A DNA stretch of 64,000 nt from Cyprinodon diabolis (taxonomy: Eukaryota > Chordata > Actinopteri > Cyprinodontiformes > Cyprinodontidae), in NCBI GenBank assembly GCA_030533445.1, contig CM060068.1, forward strand, positions 12,181,479 through 12,245,478, given 5' to 3'. Position 1 is the stretch's first letter. Each line of letters starts with the position of its first letter. The notes below the pieces were generated by a model. It was not told where the DNA came from. It saw only the letters and a program-made list of their open reading frames with translations, and made no database searches. Made by a program: the position numbers and the translations under genes. Shown in pieces: positions 52,973-62,860 of this stretch.

Positions 52973-53494
52973 ATGAGGAGATGATGAAAGCGTGGCTGAG
53001 GCAGGTGTATGTGAGGAGACCAGGTGGTTTTTTTCCACGCATCACCATCGCTGTTAATCTGTGACTCCATGCGTGCCCATCTCACAGCCGATGTGAAAAA
53101 CATGGTGAAACAAATAAACGCTGTGCTTGCTGTTATCCGGGAAGGTCTGACAAAGGAACTTCAACCGCTCGACATCGGTGTGAACCGGCCGTTCAAAGTA
53201 AGGCTGCGAGCGGCGTGGGAGCGATGGATGACCGACGGAGACCACAGTTTCATGAAAAGTGGAAGGCAGCGCCGGGCAATTAACGCCACAGTTTGCGGAT
53301 TGATTGTAGATGCTTGGACTAACATGTCTGCTGGCACTGTTGTTAGAGCTTTCGCAAAAGCCGGCATCATTTCCGAGGAGCCGCAGGACACGGAAAGTGA
53401 CTCTGACAGCGAAGAAGGGGAAATTGGCATGTCTGATTTAGCGCAGCTGTTTAATTCAGAAACAGAGGATATTGACTTTGATGGGTTCGATTAA
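52973..53494 (+). pseudogene. Pogo/Tigger-like transposase, C-terminal half
   Basis: An open frame of 156 codons from 53024; homology starts a little earlier in other frames (EMMKAWLRQVYVRRPGG at 52980-53030), so a frameshift separates the two. It carries the second and third acidic catalytic residues of the DDxD core: D in LLICDSMRAHL (residue 14 of the frame) and D in LQPLDIGVNRPFK (residue 50), 35 residues apart. The conserved pogo segment RLRAAWERWM and WTNMSAGTVVRAFAKAGI follows, then an acidic tail ending EDIDFDGFD. The N-terminal DNA-binding (CENP-B-type HTH) domain and first catalytic Asp are missing. Pogo transposases normally run to about 500 residues, so this is a broken relic with a still open reading frame. 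Confidence 0.8.
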
Positions 53495-53574
53495 TACTTT
53501 GTAATAAATACTTGAATAAAGCACAATCATACTCAGTTTTGCTCCCGCTCTATTTTTCTACCTGAAAACTTAAT

Positions 53575-54160
53575 TCAACAGCAGCCTCTGGGTCCGGTCT
53601 CCTCCGGGTTCACCGCGGCGACTGGCAGGTGTTTTTTCATCTAAATAATCTAAATCTTGCAGCTGTATTTGCTGTGATCAGTGGGAATAAAGTAGTTTTA
53701 ATATGTTTTTAAGTGAGAAAGTCCACCTGAAAACGTAATAATTGCAGTCAGTTCATCCAGATTATCTATTTCTGTCGGAGGCGCTCAGACCCCCACATAC
53801 CAGCAGTGCGCAGACAGTAGGACTCCCTTCATCAGCAGCCTCTAGGCCGGGTAGCCGGGTTCACCGCAGCGGCTGGCAGGTATTTTTCATCTAAATAATC
53901 TAAATCTTGCAGCTATATTTGCTGTGATCAGTGGGAATAAAGTAGTTTTAATATGTTTTTAAGTGAGAAAGTCCACCTGAAAACTTAATAATTGCAGTCA
54001 GTTCATCCAGATTATCTATTTCTGTCGGAGGCGCTCAGACCCCCACATACCAGCGGTGCGCCGACAGTAGAAATCCCTTCAACAGCAGCCTCTGGGCCGG
54101 GTCGCCTCCCGGTTCACCGCAGTGGCTGGCAGGTGTTTTTCATCTAAATAATTTAAACTG
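53575..54160. repeat. Tandem array of ~250-bp units, about 2.3 copies
   Basis: GCAGCCTCTGGG-type starts at 53581, 53835 and 54085 (spacing 254 and 250 bp). Each is followed by a GGTTCACCGC(G/A)G block, CATCTAAATAAT, CTTGCAGCT, GTGATCAGTGGGAATAAAGT and GGCGCTCAGACCCCCACATA. The third unit breaks off after CATCTAAATAATTTAAA. Units 1 and 2 are nearly identical. Confidence 0.92.
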
Positions 54161-54250
54161 CAGGCACTAGGATACCGGTAATAAAAGCGAACATATTCCG
54201 TCGGCAGGTTTCAGGATTTTAAGTTAATTTAGGAGTGAACACAGCACTCT

Positions 54251-54364
54251 GTCATCAGCGATGTGTCTGTCTTACGGCCAGCTCCCAGGTTTGATTAATA
54301 CTTTGTAATAAATACATGAATTAAGCACAATCATACTCAGTTTTGCTCCCGCTCTATTTTTAAA
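54251..54364. repeat. Inverted R2 fragment joined to duplicated pogo 3' UTR
   Basis: 54251-54290 is the reverse complement of the last block of family R2 (GATGTGTCTGTCTTACGGCC AGCTCCCAG). From 54291, TTTGATTAATACTTTGTAAT AAATAC and CATACTCAGTTTTGCTCCCG repeat the sequence that follows the transposase stop (53486-53562). The pogo tail is therefore present twice. Confidence 0.8.
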
Positions 54365-54524
54365 TACACAGTAGAGCTATTTAAAGGTAGTAGAGGACAT
54401 GTACCGGTATATAAAAAACGCGCCCTATAGTCCGGTGCGCCTTATGTGTGTTAAATACAGAAATGGCACACATAACTGAGACTGCGCCTTTTAGTACGGT
54501 GAGCCTTATGGTCGTGAAAATCCT

Positions 54525-54984
54525 TATTGTCCTGGAAAGAAACCAACACAGGACACAAGTTACTTTTCTGCAGAAGAGGTGAGTGGAACCAGACAGAGAA
54601 TAACACTCCTTGAAAGTCTGGGCTGAACTCTGTCAGGACATCGCTGTCTTCTGCTTTTATTGTCGGACTTCAGAGAAGTATCAGGAAGGGAAGCCAGGTC
54701 AGGCAAACAGATCAGAACAGGAATAGGCAAGCTCAGTGGTTGAGAGGCAGGTAGGATCAGGTAATCAGAAGCACTCAGGTACGCTAAAAACATTCTCACC
54801 AAGGAAAATCAGATGGGAACAGACAGGAGAAAACAATAATTATTTGTTCTGATGACTGAATGTAAGTACCTTAAATAGATGTTGGAGCAGGTGGATCAGA
54901 TGAGCATCGACGAGAAACTGGGCAGAGTTAGACAGGTAAATGAAATTAATAATTAAGCCAGTCATCAGCGCCAAGATCATAACA
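54525..54984 (-). mobile_element. LTR-like element family L (copy 2), right part
   Basis: Minus strand starts TGTTATGATCTTGGCGCTGA at 54984 and follows copy 1 (38.93 kb) through ATCTGATCCACCT, ATCCTACCTGCCTCTCAACC and CTGTTCTGATCTGTTTGCCT. The last block contains a single GATCTGTT and is the empty site matching the hAT target in copy 1. An ACAATAAAAGC signal (minus strand, near 54660) resembles an LTR poly(A) signal. Confidence 0.6.
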
Positions 54985-55072
54985 AATCGACCAGTCAAAG
55001 GCTGCATTTAGCACATGTACTTCATCCAACATGCAAACTGCCATTAAAAACTAGTGGAATTGTATGGAAATA
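54985..55072. other. Short spacer
   Basis: About 90 bp of unique-looking sequence between the LTR-like element and the Tc1 element. Confidence 0.5.
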
Positions 55073-56676
55073 CAGTGGGGCAAAAAAGTATTTAGTCAGC
55101 CACCAATAGTGCAAGTTCTCCCACTTAAAAAGATGAGAGAGGCCGGTAATTTTCATCATAGATATACCTCAACTATGAGAGACAAAATGAGAAAAAAAAT
55201 CCAGAAAATCACATTGTCTGATTTTTAGAGAATTTATTTGCAAAATATGGTGGAAAATAAGTATTTGGTCAGTTACAAACAAGCAAGATTTCTGGCTCTC
55301 ACAGACCTGTAACTTCTTCTGTAAGAGGCTCCTCTGTCCTCCACTCGTTACCTTCATTAATGGCACCTGTTTGAACCCGTTATCAGTATAAAAGACACCT
55401 GTCCACAACCTCAAACAGTCACACTCTAAACTCCACCATGGCCAAAACTAGAGAGCTGTCAAAGGACACCCGAAACAAAATTATAGACCTGCACCAGGCT
55501 GGGAAGTCTGAATCTGCAATAGGTAAACAGCTTGGTGTGAAGAAATCAACTGTGGGATCAACTATTAGAAAATGGAAAACATACAAGACCACTGATAATC
55601 TTCCTCGATCTGGGGCTCCACGCAAGATCTCACCCTGTGGGGTCAAAATGATCACAAGAACGGTAAGTAAAAATCCTAGAACCACACGGGGGGACCTAGT
55701 GAATGACCTGCAGAGAGCTGGGACCAAAATAACAAAGGCTACCATCAGTAACACAATACGCCGCCAGGGACTCAAATCCTGCAGTGCCAGACGGGTCCCC
55801 CTGCTTAAGCCAGTACATGTCAAGGACCGTCTCAAGTTTGCTAGAGAGCATTTGGATGATCCAGACGATGACTGGGAGAATATCATATGGTCAGAGGAAA
55901 CCAAAATAGAACTTTTTGGTAAAAACTCTACTCGTCGTGTTTGAAGGGGAGAGAGAGCTGAGTTGCATCCAAAGAACACCATACCTACAGTGAAGCATGG
56001 GGGTGGAAACATCATGCTTTGGGGCTGTTTTTCTGCTAAGGGACCAGGACGACTGATCCGTGTGAAGGAAAGAATGAATGGGGCCATGTATCGTCAAATT
56101 TTGAGTGAAAACCTCCTTCCATCAGCAAGGGCATTGAAGATGAAACGTGGCTGGGTCTTTCAGCATGACAATGATCCCAAACACACCGCCCGTGTAACGA
56201 AGGAGTGGCTTCGTAAGAAGCATTTCAAGGTCCTGGAGTGGCCTAGCCAGTGTCCAGATCTCAACCCCATAGAAAATCTTTGGAGGGAGTTGAAAGTCTG
56301 TGTTGCCCAGCGACAGCCCCAGAACATCACTGCTCTAGAGGAGATCTGCATGGAGGAATGGGCCAAAATACCAGCAACAGTGTGTGAAAACCTTGTGAAG
56401 ACTTACAGAAAACGTTTGATCTCTGTCATTGCCAACAAAGGGTATATAACAAAGTATTGAGATGAACTTTTGTTATTGACCAAATACTTATTTTCCACCA
56501 TATTTTGCAAATAAATTCTCTAAAAATCAGACAATGTGATTTTCTGGATTTTTTTTTCTCATTTTGTCTCTCATAGTTGAGGTATATCTATGATGAAAAT
56601 TACCGGCCTCTCTCATCTTTTTGAGTGGGAGAACTTGCACTATTGGTGGCTGACTAAATACTTTTTTGCCCCACTG
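55073..56676 (+). mobile_element. Full-length Tc1-like (DD34E) transposon, 1604 bp
   Basis: Flanked by TA (55071-55072, 56677-56678). Inverted repeats of about 200 bp (55073-55271, 56477-56676) begin CAGTGGGGCAAAAAAGTATT. By eye they differ at one base (near 55127) and by one A/T in a homopolymer. Each repeat holds an outer AAAGTATTTAGTCAG and an inner TAAGTATTTGGTCA direct repeat, the IR/DR arrangement to which Tc1 transposase binds. The transposase gene inside is broken. It resembles fish Tc1 groups with the CAGTGGGGCAAAAAAGTATT end, such as those related to Passport; I did not verify the name. Confidence 0.95.
55438..56460 (+). pseudogene. Tc1 transposase with one nonsense codon and altered catalytic Asp
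   Basis: The frame runs 341 codons including the final stop, the normal Tc1 length of about 340 residues, but codon 169 (55942-55944) is TGA. The position follows KNSTRRV, where relatives usually carry Trp. The N-terminus has the paired-type HTH pair (about residues 5-110). The DDE core has D244 ([11 protein letters not shown]) and E279 (LNPIENLW) with 34 residues between. At the first catalytic site the residue is Glu (E153 in WSEETK), where the family has Asp (WSDETK). Two independent lesions should abolish activity. The rest of the frame has no shift, consistent with a young copy. Movement must have relied on transposase from another copy. Confidence 0.92.
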
Positions 56677-56678
56677 TA

Positions 56679-58801
56679 TGTATATGTATGTTTTACCCCG
56701 AGTTGATTAGAGAAAATCTTAAATGAATTGAAACTATTCCAATCAGTTCTTGCTTTTAAAAGACTCAGAACTTTTGTTTTGTAACCATCTTGTCTTTGAG
56801 AAGAATAATTTTTACAATTAATTTAAACCCCCAAATTAACATGATATTCATACTGATAATTAGTCATTCATTTTCAATCATGGTAATCAGTCAACAGGCT
56901 TGAAAAATTAAATTAAGTTATACAGAACTAAATTAGACACTGATCAGCCCCACTGTTGAAAGAAACCTGACATTTGAGTAGCAGCTTTAAGGCCACTTGA
57001 ACCAAGCACTGAAAAACAGAATCAAAGCCAGACACTTGAAGAATCTAACATCAGAAATTCAGTCATTCTTTCTTTTCACAGTGAATTAATAGAAAACCTC
57101 AGATTGATCAATGTTTGACATTTGTCACACAACACTCAGAATATTGTTCTTTTATTTTATTAAAGTTTGGTGCATGGCCTTCTAGCCGAAGAATATTACC
57201 CGAGTTTGTTGAAGACCAAAACAGAAGGCCAGGTGAGTTCTTTTATATTTTGTCATTGAGTGATAAAGCTGTTCAGAGAGCGGCAAAGAAAAATAACTTA
57301 TTTGAAAAAAGAGAACTAAAGGAAACATTAAAAATGAAATAAAATGAGAAGAAATGCTTAAACAGAATGATATTCAAGTGTTTGTATAAAATGTCAAAAA
57401 GGAGCTGTAAAATTCTAATTTTTTAATTCATAAACTGTTTAATGGAGCAAACTAAAAAACTGATGCTGCAGAAAAAATGCTTTCAGGAGTTTGGAACTAA
57501 ATGCTGCTTCCCCTTAATATGATCCCACCCAGGGTACACCGAGTAACTGTGACTTTTATGATCTGTGAGATCTAGACAGTTCATAGTTGACAAGGAGTGA
57601 AATATTTCCAGGCTTATAGACCAGCTACAAGATTTCCAATTCTACCTCGATATAAACTGGGAACCCACAGACTCTTGGTTTATAGGCTTAAAAACTGAAT
57701 TGATTTTAGGACAAGAAGTTCTAACTGTCATTAAAACTCGAAGCAGAGACTGCTTAAAAAACTAAACAAAATGGACTTTATCTAAAAAGTTAGTGCTGTA
57801 TACATACCCTCTTCTCTCTGAGCAGGTATATTTTCTTACACATATGAAAGCATTTATTTTCCATATATTTATGTTCTCCCAGCCCATTGTTTTCAATTTA
57901 TGTTTAAGTGAAATGCTAGTCACAGCCACAAAGGTGTTCAAACTTATATTTGCAAACAGTAGGTGAGACCACTTAGGACAGATCACACTACACCTAATGG
58001 CAATCAAAAGCGAAGGCAAAGAAAAAGTCGGAGAGGAAGCTAGGGTATCTTGGAAAAAAAAACCCAAAAACAACAAAACATTGTTAGCTAAGGTCCACTA
58101 GATCTAACATGTTACCCATTTTCATTGACTTAACCAGAAACTGAAGGCATTAATTAAGCTTACTTAGTACTTTTGACCGTTTTTAGTTATCTTGAAACAT
58201 TTGTGATTTTACAGCCTATGTTGACATTCTTAAAGTATGATAAAGCAGTTAGGAAATACAGAGCCTTCAAAAATTCCTCCATTATTCTTTTAGTTGCCAC
58301 AAAGAGCCACCCTCAGCTTGTATAAACTCTTGATCCTATGTAAAGTAAGCTGGTATAAGTCTCAGCATGGGTTTTAATTACAGCCTTCACCAGGACTTGA
58401 AAAAGATCTTTCAATAGGTCTTTGACTCTTTGGGACATAGAGCCCCACAGTCTTTGAAGCTCCTGCTAATGACCCCTCAACTGGGTTGGTGGGATCCTTC
58501 TAATGGTAAAACTGAAAAGCTGATCTGCACACTACTGTGAGCCCCAAGCCTTTATTAATGTAGCAAAGTCGTCCAACAAACAACATGGGATTTACAGCCT
58601 GTACCAACGGGTCTCGGTGGAGGTCATTACAAAAGGGAAGAGCAGCATATCCTCTGAACATATTCTGCAACTTATGACATTTTAGCCCAGATTGTGTGGC
58701 AGAGAAGTGGAATGTGAATTGTTCAGCTGCAAACAAAGAGAAAGTCATAATTGAAGACACATATATCTGATGTTGGAGCACTGGAGACAAAAATATATGT
58801 A
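56679..58801. other. Intergenic, AT-rich
   Basis: No gene or bounded repeat recognised. The 75-codon frame at 57115-57342 and the frames at 57762 and 58500 show no recognisable domain. Confidence 0.5.
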
Positions 58802-58880
58802 TCCAGCGTTGGGGAAGCTTCTTTGAAAGCTACCAATTACTTGATACTGGAAAAAAGTTGCATTGGAGCTAAACTCCCCT
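58802..58880 (+). repeat. Worn fragment of the CAGTGTTGGG hAT family
   Basis: CCAGCGTTGGGGAAGCTTCT TTGAAAGCTACCAATTACTT resembles the left end of the hAT element at 39206 (CAGTGTTGGGCACGTTACTT TGAAAAAGTAATTAG). No right end was found. Confidence 0.4.
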
Positions 58881-58924
58881 GGGATTAAATCTAGGCCTTG
58901 TTCCAGTATTCAAGCCACCAAACT

Positions 58925-59200
58925 ATTTATTTCAATTCCATTCAGTTTTATTTATACAGCTCCAAATGACAGCTTAATTCATATCAAACACTTAACATTG
59001 TATAGGACATGATCCTTGAATAGTATCAAGGGACAGCTTGCAATTCCCATTTAGCACTTGGCACCTGTGAGAGAGGAAAAAAGCATTTTTAACAGGAAGG
59101 AATCTCTGACAGAACCAGGCTCAGCAAGGTCAGCCATCTGCCTGGAGTGGCTGGGGTGAGAGGACACTAGGGGAGAGAAAAGAAGAAGAGGGAGAAAAGC
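58925..59200 (+). repeat. Repeat family R1 (copy 2)
   Basis: The head TTCAATTCCATTCAGTTTTA TTTATACAGC and the body GAGAGAGGAAAAAAG, TTTTTAACAGGAAGGAATCT, GACAGAACCAGGCTCAGCAA and GCCATCTGCC match copy 3 in order. Confidence 0.7.
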
Positions 59201-59573
59201 AATAACAACAAAGACTGGCCAAGGTTTGGGGCCAGAAACAATACATAAGAAAGCATCCTCCACTGCAGCAAGGAGAACAAAAGGATAGAAATACAAGGAG
59301 TTAAAAAAAGATAAGCAAATAGGACAATTTACAGCAAAGAGAAGAAAGACAGTTAATGACAATTAAGGGTTGTATAAATTCAGGGAGCATGAAAAAGAGG
59401 AGAGGTGCTCAGTGTGGGATGTCTCTCAGCAGGCTGTTCCTAGAGCAGCATAACTAAAGGAAGTTTTTAACTTGCATTTAAAAGCAGCAAAGTTGAACCC
59501 AGATGCAAAGTGGTTCCTCTGCAAAGCCTGATAAACTGTTGGACTTTCAGACAGTCACCAAACAACAACAGTT

Positions 59574-59900
59574 TAATTCAATTCAGTTTATTTATATAGC
59601 ACCAATTCACAACACATGTCATCCCAGTGCATTTTACAGAGACACTTTAACCAGATCATACAGTCAAACTGATTGAGTTTTCTTTCTACGGAAAACCAGC
59701 AGTTTTTTTTTATCAAGTCATTAACTTGAAGGTAATCCCTCACATCAAGCATGCTTGTAGTGACAGTGGAGAGGAAAAACTCCTTTTTAACAGAAAGAAA
59801 CCTCCAGCAGTACCAGGCTCAGTATGAGCGGCCATCTGCAGAGGCCGGATGGGGTTTAAGGAGGCAGTGGCAGACTTACAGAAAGAAGCAGAGATACAAA
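59574..59900 (+). repeat. Repeat family R1 (copy 3, longest)
   Basis: The head TTCAATTCAGTTTATTTATA TAGCACCAATTCACAACACA is followed by GTGCATTTTACAGAGACAC, GACAGTGGAGAGGAAAAACT CCTTTTTAACAGAAAGAAAC and CCAGGCTCAGTATGAGCGGC. The reading frame at 59751-60071 crosses the end of this repeat and is not a gene. Confidence 0.75.
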
Positions 59901-61120
59901 AGGCAACTGTCTACCAGCTCCACAGGCGGCATCATCCAGGAAACTCAAAGCCAGGCAGACAAGCACCGAGCCAGCTCCAATGTCAGAGGAAGAAAGAGAG
60001 CACATACAGTTAGTAACAGTCAGAGAAACAGGACTAAACTGGAAAACAGACCAAGCTCCAACATCTACTAGTAGTTGATGGCAGCATAATCTAAACCATG
60101 AGAAGTATGAGACAAAAAGGTCCTTGTTATGATATTACTACCAGTTTTCAGTGGTCCAGTAGATGAAGGTAAAATAGGAGAAGCTCATACTATTTCTCTT
60201 TTAAGTTTATGTGTTTACAATGCTTTGCAAAGTTTTTTTTTATAGATAAAATTGTGTCACAACTACTGGGTTAATTTTAATTTTCCCTTTCATAGACTGG
60301 CTGTCTTTTCATACCAATGCAACTTCTCATATATGCATGCTGTGAGCCTACATGACAGCTCCCACCTAAATTGGCAGAGATGTATTTCCTTTCAAACAAC
60401 TATATACAAATTCTGAAATAAAACAAACCGATTAGAATCATATTGCTTAAAGGATGCAGGATTTCAACACAATACAAAGTTTTTTTATAATGAAAATTTA
60501 AAAGAAGCAACAAAAAAAAAAAAAAAAACTGTGTCTGCTTAGACAGTCAACATCTGGGCTAGGAGGCTTGCACGGAATTACAAAGCAACAGAACAAAACA
60601 TAATAGACTTACACAAAGAAGTAATTCAAAATACTTTGAGTGGATTAGCTTTATATGGAAACTCTTAGCTCTGTAGACTAATGCGTACTGTAATGTCTTA
60701 TGCACAAAATCAAAAGTTAATTTGTTCAAAGGGTTTATTATATCCAGTCCAAATATTATCTACCAAAACAAAAAAGTAGAAAGACAGACTTTGACATGTG
60801 TGAGTCTGAATCATTTACAGCCAGTCTGACCAGTTAGTTTAAGCAAAATTAGAGTGAAGATTAAATCGTACAGCAAAAAATTTAATTTATTCCCTAAACC
60901 TAAAAAAGCGATTAAAACAGGCCACTCCTCTGAAACAGTCGATTAGATTCAAATTAGCCAAAAAGGGCGCAGTTGTTTTGTATTATCCATGAAAAAGAAA
61001 TAAATGATAGCTGATATGCTGTGATGGAAACAAGCTTTCATAAAACAGGCTCTGTGTCAGTCGTTCAACAGAAGAGGTTAAATGGAGAAAAGCAGGGAAC
61101 AGTAAACCAAAGATTTGCCT
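59901..61120. other. Intergenic, AT-rich
   Basis: No gene or bounded repeat recognised. A poly-A run lies at about 60510-60529. Confidence 0.5.
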
Positions 61121-61177
61121 CTATAGCTGTCTTTGACTGTTAAAGTTAAACTGTTAACTGAGGCATCTTTAGTTTAA

Positions 61178-61811
61178 AGCTGAAGTCTGTAAGTTTTTAA
61201 AAATCAATTTTTTGTCATATAGGCTAAAACTGTCCCTATGCCCAGACAGCAGTACATGTGATATGTAACCTGTGAAAAAAACTGCTTCAATTGGTCCCGC
61301 ATACTGCCTGTATTTCAATCTGGAAAGAATAATTCGGGACGAGTCAAAACAACCAATCACAGCCAGAGGAGCGTCTGATGGGGTGTCAATCACAGCTCAC
61401 ACACGCTGAATCCCGCTCCCCCTCTCACCGCTTAACCTGCCGCTGCCGCCCGGCTGCTGCAGTCAGGAGGATGCGCGTGGAAGTCATGGCGGAGCGACAG
61501 CCACCAGCGAAAGAGAAACTGCCCTTACTGCCCCTGCAGACAACTGCTTACACGGCAAACTTCGGTATAACCAGCATCTTATGTCTAGCTGCTTGGAAGT
61601 GAGTGTTATCGCTCTTACCGGTTCACACTCCATGCCGCGTACGCTGCTTGGACGCTTCTGGTCGCGGTAGCCGCGCAGATGCTGTGAGAGGGGTGGAGCT
61701 TGGAGGTGGGGCATGAGTGAAGCAGAGAGGGTGGGGGAGTGGCATGAAACCTGTTTTTCTTCAAATTTTCAGTCGAAGTCTGCTCTCTTCTCAATGTTAC
61801 AGACTGCAGCT
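61178..61811. mobile_element. TTAA-flanked MITE (Kolobok- or piggyBac-type), 634 bp
   Basis: Inverted ends AGCTGAAGTCTGTAA (61178-61192) and TTACAGACTGCAGCT (61797-61811) mismatch at one base. TTAA lies directly outside both (61174-61177, 61812-61815). A TTAA target duplication is used by piggyBac and Kolobok superfamilies. The interior 61375-61720 is GC- and CpG-rich, unlike the flanks, and has no transposase domain. Confidence 0.85.
61485..61600 (+). other. Possible relic exon with splice donor inside the MITE
   Basis: ATGGCGGAGCGACAGCCACC (ATG at 61487) opens a frame coding MAERQPPAKEKLPLLPLQ... that reaches LAAWK and a consensus donor AAG|GTGAGT at 61597-61604. I recognise no domain. It could be the first exon of the parental element's gene or a captured host 5' exon; equally it could be chance in a GC-rich segment. 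Confidence 0.3.
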
Positions 61812-61875
61812 TTAAGTTTATGGTCCAACTGTTTTACTTTTTTTTCACTAACTTCTTTTATTCTGCTTTCATTTT

Positions 61876-62459
61876 GTTTTTTTTTATTGTTTAATTTGTG
61901 CAAAACACTTATAATTTTCTTAGATTATCAGAAATTGTGTTGTTAGATGTACGTCAACTCTGATCTTGAGCCTATAAAAACTTTTCTGGACCCCTGAACT
62001 AGTGTTTTATGATCATGAAAGTAACATGACCATTTCCTCCCAAAGAGCTTGAACAATAATTTTCCCAACCTTTCTTTTTTTTTTTTTTGTTTAACAAAAC
62101 TGCTGAATTATTAAGAAAAGAAAAAAATAAAGAAATACAATAAGATATCACAAAGTCTATCACCTGTATGATTACTTTGGCTTTATTCTTTGTTGTCTGC
62201 ATATTGAATATCTTATAAAAAAATATGCCTTGAATTGAAGATCACTCTTGAGCATATAGAGTGTCACTTCATCTTAATCTTTGTTATTTCTTAATGCATC
62301 ATTCTAGAGATAATTCCTATACAATATTTATTAATCTGCATGAGTTAATTGGTTTGCAACAGTGAAAGCAATAGGTAATTATGAGTAACCAAGCATTCAA
62401 GCGCCCCACCAGCTCCAAACAAAACGGAAATAAATAAATTGATGGGAAGTCAACTGATA
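61876..62459. other. Intergenic, AT-rich
   Basis: No gene or repeat boundary. Poly-T at about 62076-62088. Confidence 0.5.
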
Positions 62460-62860
62460 TGACTCAAGTTACATCAGTTCTGTTCACAGTCAAAGCATAA
62501 TGCATGTGTGTGAGGAAAGGAAGCCACAAGCCTATCAGTGTGTGTCAGAGGAAGATTCCCTATTGAGGTCTTAATTGCATCTCTCACTAATCCAGTTGCT
62601 TGTCAGGGCTGGCGCTGCTGATGGCCCTTTACAGCTGGATAATCGCCAGGCTCATTGGGCAAAATGTTGCTCACAACCGTCCCCCTCCCACCTGTCGTTC
62701 TTTCTGCCACTCGGTAAATGTGTCTTGTGTTGCAGGGTCTTTAATGTCAGTTGGAATGTTGACACCAACATTATCGTGATAAAATATTCAGTTTTAAAAT
62801 GTTAGAATGTCAGGCTTAATGCCTCCAGCCATTCATCCCTTTGGATAAATGAGCACAATG
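62460..62860. promoter_or_regulatory. Candidate conserved non-coding block
   Basis: Non-repetitive, mixed-composition 400 bp in AT-rich DNA with words such as TTAATTGCATCTCTCACTAA TCC and GGATAATCGCCAGGCTCATT. These include homeodomain-type cores (TAATCC, TTAATTG). The small frame at 62575-62805 is not coding by any sign I can see. Appearance only. Confidence 0.3.

Larger units (their letters stand above)
52388..54524 (+). mobile_element. Rearranged pogo/Tigger-like element
   Basis: The left end CCGTATTTTCACGACTATAA GGCGCAC at 52388 is matched in reverse complement by the right end GGTGAGCCTTATGGTCGTGA AAAT (54500-54523). TA flanks it (52386-52387 and 54525-54526). Secondary GGTGCGCC(C/T)TAT motifs occur inside both ends (52450-52475 and 54420-54445). 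Inside are two partial copies of transposase core, a block of repeat family R2, a 250-bp tandem array and a duplicated 3' UTR. It cannot be autonomous. Confidence 0.8.
61121..61875 (+). pseudogene. Second L2 3'-UTR fragment, split by a MITE
   Basis: 61121-61177 (CTATAGCTGTCTTTGACTGT TAAAGTTAAACTGTTAACTG AGGCATC) and 61812-61875 (GTTTATGGTCCAACTGTTTT ACTTTT) are together collinear with 49775-49880 of the L2 copy (TTAGTTAAACTGTTCGCTGA GGTATC, then GTTTGTAATCCAACTGTTT). The MITE sits at the junction. Only non-coding tail is preserved. Confidence 0.65.

Noticed and set aside
55419..56087. 222-codon minus-strand frame
   Set aside because: Antisense shadow of the Tc1 transposase gene.
59751..60071. 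106-codon basic, glutamine-rich frame
   Set aside because: Starts inside repeat family R1 and shows no domain; the composition reflects purine-rich repeat DNA.
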